Assembly (NCBI GenBank): GCA_014379665.1
Contig: JACMLK010000407.1
Coordinates: 1 to 7,668 of the forward strand
Direction of reading: 5' to 3'
Length of the DNA: 7,668 nt
Origin: Saprospiraceae bacterium
GTDB taxonomy: Bacteria; Bacteroidota; Bacteroidia; Chitinophagales; Saprospiraceae
In this document: one piece after another, positions 5,571-7,668 of the stretch
Layout of the letters: every line of letters begins with the position of its first letter
How positions within the stretch are numbered: the stretch's first letter is position 1
Position numbers and translations under genes: made by a program
Notes under the pieces: generated by a model
Seen by the model: only the letters and a program-made list of their open reading frames with translations
Told to the model about the DNA's origin: nothing
Database searches by the model: none

Positions 5571-7668
5571 ATGAAACTATTTTCCGGGTTATATAATCTC
5601 AAAATATCATTTATCCTCATTATGCTGACTGCGGTGCTACCTCAGATATATGGTCAGGTTTTAAATGATGAATGCAGATTTGCAAAAGCATTACCCAATG
5701 CTGATGATTATTGTTCTAATGATGGGGAATTTACTAACGCAGGAGCATCAGCTGATCCAGAATTTTCACTTGGTACATCAGCATGTATTTCTCTCAAATG
5801 GGCTAATGGTGTTTGGTTTTCATTCGTGCCCAGAGAACCTGCAGTACTAATCAGGGTTCTGGGATTTGGTAATGGGGGTACTATGCGCAGTCCAAAGATT
5901 ATTCTTTTTGAAAAATGCGGTCAATACTTGTCCTGTTCACCTGGCAAAGATATAGGTATAGATGAGCTTGTATTTGATGATTTGAATATTGGTCAGACAT
6001 ATTTTATTATGATTGAATCTTCTATTGGAGGAGAAGGATCTTTTAAGTTATGTGTAGAAGACTTCATACCTGTCAAGTCTCCGGAGAGCGATTGCAACAA
6101 AGCCGTTATTTTATGTGATAAATCACCATTTGTAGTGAATGAACTGCAGGGCAATGGAAATGATCGAAATGAGCTGGAATCAAATATCTGTATAGGTGGT
6201 GAATTCGCATCAGCCTGGTATAAATGGACGTGTGACGTACCCGGGATATTAACTTTTACACTTACTCCAAACAACAATTTCACAAATCAAATCACGGATG
6301 ATATTGATTTTGCACTTTATGAACTTCCTAATGGCATAGATGATTGTTCAAACAAAATGCTCTTGAGATGCGAAGGAGCAGGAGCCAATACAGATGCTTT
6401 AGGCAATATATTACCACTTTCTCAATGGTCAAAATGTAACGGACCCACCGGTCTTCGTTCCAGCGAATCGGATGTTTCAGAACCAGGGGGTTGTCAAGGT
6501 AATAATAACAATTTTGTATCCCCGGTGATGATGGAAACTGGTAAGTCTTATGTGCTGATCATTAATAATTTTAGCAGGTCCGGTTTAGGCTTTGGTATTT
6601 CATTCGGAGGTAACGGAACTTTCCTTGGTCCGAAACCTGATTTTGAGATCAGTGCCGTAAATGCCTTTGAATGTGATAAAAGCATTTTTTTTACTAACAA
6701 ATCTGAATCACTTACTGATCCGATTACTATCTATAAATGGAATTTTGGTGACCGTTCTGTACCAAACAGAGCTAATGGCTTTGGTCCTTATGAAATATTG
6801 TATGAATCTTTCGGAAATAAAACGGCTGCTTTAACCGTAGAAAGCAGCAGAGGATGTACGGTGACAAAAATTGTAGACTTTTACGTTGAGCCTTGTTGTA
6901 AAGATACCAGCACGCTTAGTCTGGATGCTGATGTCACAGATCTCAGATGTTTTAATGTGCCTGAAGGGCAGATTTTAGCAATAGGTCGAAGCGGAGCCCC
7001 TGAATATATGTTTAGCCTCAATGGCGGACCTTTTCAACCAAATCCGTTTTTTGGAAATTTAGACACAGGCAATTATTCTCTTATAGTTCAGGATCTCAAA
7101 GGTTGTACACAGTTTCTAAACAGGGAGATTGTTGAACCACCACAAATTATTTTAGATGCGGGTCCTGACCAGGAGATAGAACTGGGGGAAACAACCATTC
7201 TTCATGGGTCATATGTTTCATTCAATGGAGTAGATTCGTTAGTATGGACACCTGAAACTGATTTTGAAATCAATGGTATCACCAATCCGGAAGTATTCCC
7301 TAAGACCACCACGACTTATACAATCACTTTAGTGGACATGAACGGATGTGTGATGGAAGACATGGTAACTATCAGAGTCGTGAAAGATTATAAAATATTT
7401 GTTCCTAATATTTTTACACCCGATGGTAGCGGATCTAACGACTTCTTCAATATCTGGGCAAATAAATCAGTAAAATTTATTGAGTTACTTGAAGTATATG
7501 ACCGATGGGGCAATCTGGTTTACCAGGGGAAAGACATCAGATTGCCGGAAGGCGGAGAACTTATTATTAATGATCATCAAAATGGTTGGAATGGAGAATT
7601 TAAGAATTTAAAAATGAATCCGGGAGTTTTCGCCTGGAGAGCGAAAGTGATATTTATTGATGATTTTG
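5571..7668 (+). CDS. Secreted multidomain protein with T9SS type B (CHU_C) sorting domain, 3' end outside window
   Basis: The frame is open from ATG 5571 to the window edge: 699 residues, no stop. A signal peptide is clear (positive MKLFSGLYNLK, then a hydrophobic core, cut near G28/Q29). Two beta-rich modules follow, each opening with a Cys motif: NDEC at about residue 32 and SDC at 173-175. Next come a PKD domain (about 356-440) with the hallmark WNFGD at 390-394; a SprB-like repeat (about 449-523, with LRCF, SLNGGPF and NYSLIVQDLKGC); an Ig/PKD-like module (about 524-604, with TTTTYTITLVDMNGC); and a CHU_C domain from about 610 (FVPNIFTPDGSGSNDFF, then YDRWGNLVY and GWNGEF). CHU_C domains send cargo through the type IX system to the surface or medium. 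Judging from the usual domain length, only some tens of residues lie outside. The likely role is adhesion or another surface function; no enzyme domain is visible, so its task is unknown. It is transcribed divergently from rsmI. Confidence 0.93.
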   Translation, partial: MKLFSGLYNLKISFILIMLTAVLPQIYGQVLNDECRFAKALPNADDYCSNDGEFTNAGASADPEFSLGTSACISLKWANGVWFSFVPREPAVLIRVLGFGNGGTMRSPKIILFEKCGQYLSCSPGKDIGIDELVFDDLNIGQTYFIMIESSIGGEGSFKLCVEDFIPVKSPESDCNKAVILCDKSPFVVNELQGNGNDRNELESNICIGGEFASAWYKWTCDVPGILTFTLTPNNNFTNQITDDIDFALYELPNGIDDCSNKMLLRCEGAGANTDALGNILPLSQWSKCNGPTGLRSSESDVSEPGGCQGNNNNFVSPVMMETGKSYVLIINNFSRSGLGFGISFGGNGTFLGPKPDFEISAVNAFECDKSIFFTNKSESLTDPITIYKWNFGDRSVPNRANGFGPYEILYESFGNKTAALTVESSRGCTVTKIVDFYVEPCCKDTSTLSLDADVTDLRCFNVPEGQILAIGRSGAPEYMFSLNGGPFQPNPFFGNLDTGNYSLIVQDLKGCTQFLNREIVEPPQIILDAGPDQEIELGETTILHGSYVSFNGVDSLVWTPETDFEINGITNPEVFPKTTTTYTITLVDMNGCVMEDMVTIRVVKDYKIFVPNIFTPDGSGSNDFFNIWANKSVKFIELLEVYDRWGNLVYQGKDIRLPEGGELIINDHQNGWNGEFKNLKMNPGVFAWRAKVIFIDDF

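Noticed and set aside
5665..6283. Open frames at 5665-5850 (+) and 5993-6283 (-)
   Set aside because: They lie inside the secreted T9SS protein gene in other frames and show no family features.
1..7668. CRISPR array, toxin-antitoxin, restriction or other defence system
   Set aside because: No regular short direct repeats with spacers and no defence-type domains were found on either strand.

Overview
The window looks like chromosomal DNA of a member of the Bacteroidota, probably near the Saprospirales, although the exact lineage is my inference. The evidence is a protein with a type IX secretion (CHU_C / type B) sorting domain and a SprB-like repeat, Bacteroidota-style promoter boxes (TAnnTTTG), AT-rich intergenic DNA and start sites without clear Shine-Dalgarno sequences. 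I see no tRNA, rRNA, CRISPR array or phage genes.

Layout from left to right. Positions 2-814 hold the 3' end of a charged coiled-coil protein (DUF349-like) with an 18-residue tandem repeat, followed by a rho-independent terminator. Next to it is a second hairpin with a T-run only on the minus strand. radA (1087-2457, +) encodes the DNA-repair/recombination ATPase and probably starts at TTG. A leader of about 240 bp follows, carrying a -7 box and a long imperfect inverted repeat ending in a T-run, which could be a small structured RNA or attenuator. It precedes a DCC-family thiol-disulfide oxidoreductase-like gene (2697-3125, +). Between that gene and the convergent pair on the minus strand sits a 235-bp MITE-like element with terminal inverted repeats of about 27 bp and flanking TA (3139-3373). 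The minus-strand pair is rsmI (16S rRNA C1402 2'-O-methyltransferase) followed 9 bp later by an M16 zinc protease that also appears to start at TTG. A divergent promoter region (5362-5570) separates rsmI from a large secreted multidomain protein (5571 to the window end, +) that leaves the window inside its C-terminal sorting domain.

Functionally these are ordinary housekeeping genes (RadA, RsmI, M16 protease, DUF349-like) plus one surface or secreted protein. They do not form one pathway; only rsmI and the M16 gene look co-transcribed. I found no convincing new multi-gene system. The leads most worth checking are the structured leader before the DCC gene, a protein-like minus-strand reading that overlaps it, the MITE-like element, and the orphan minus-strand terminator hairpin.
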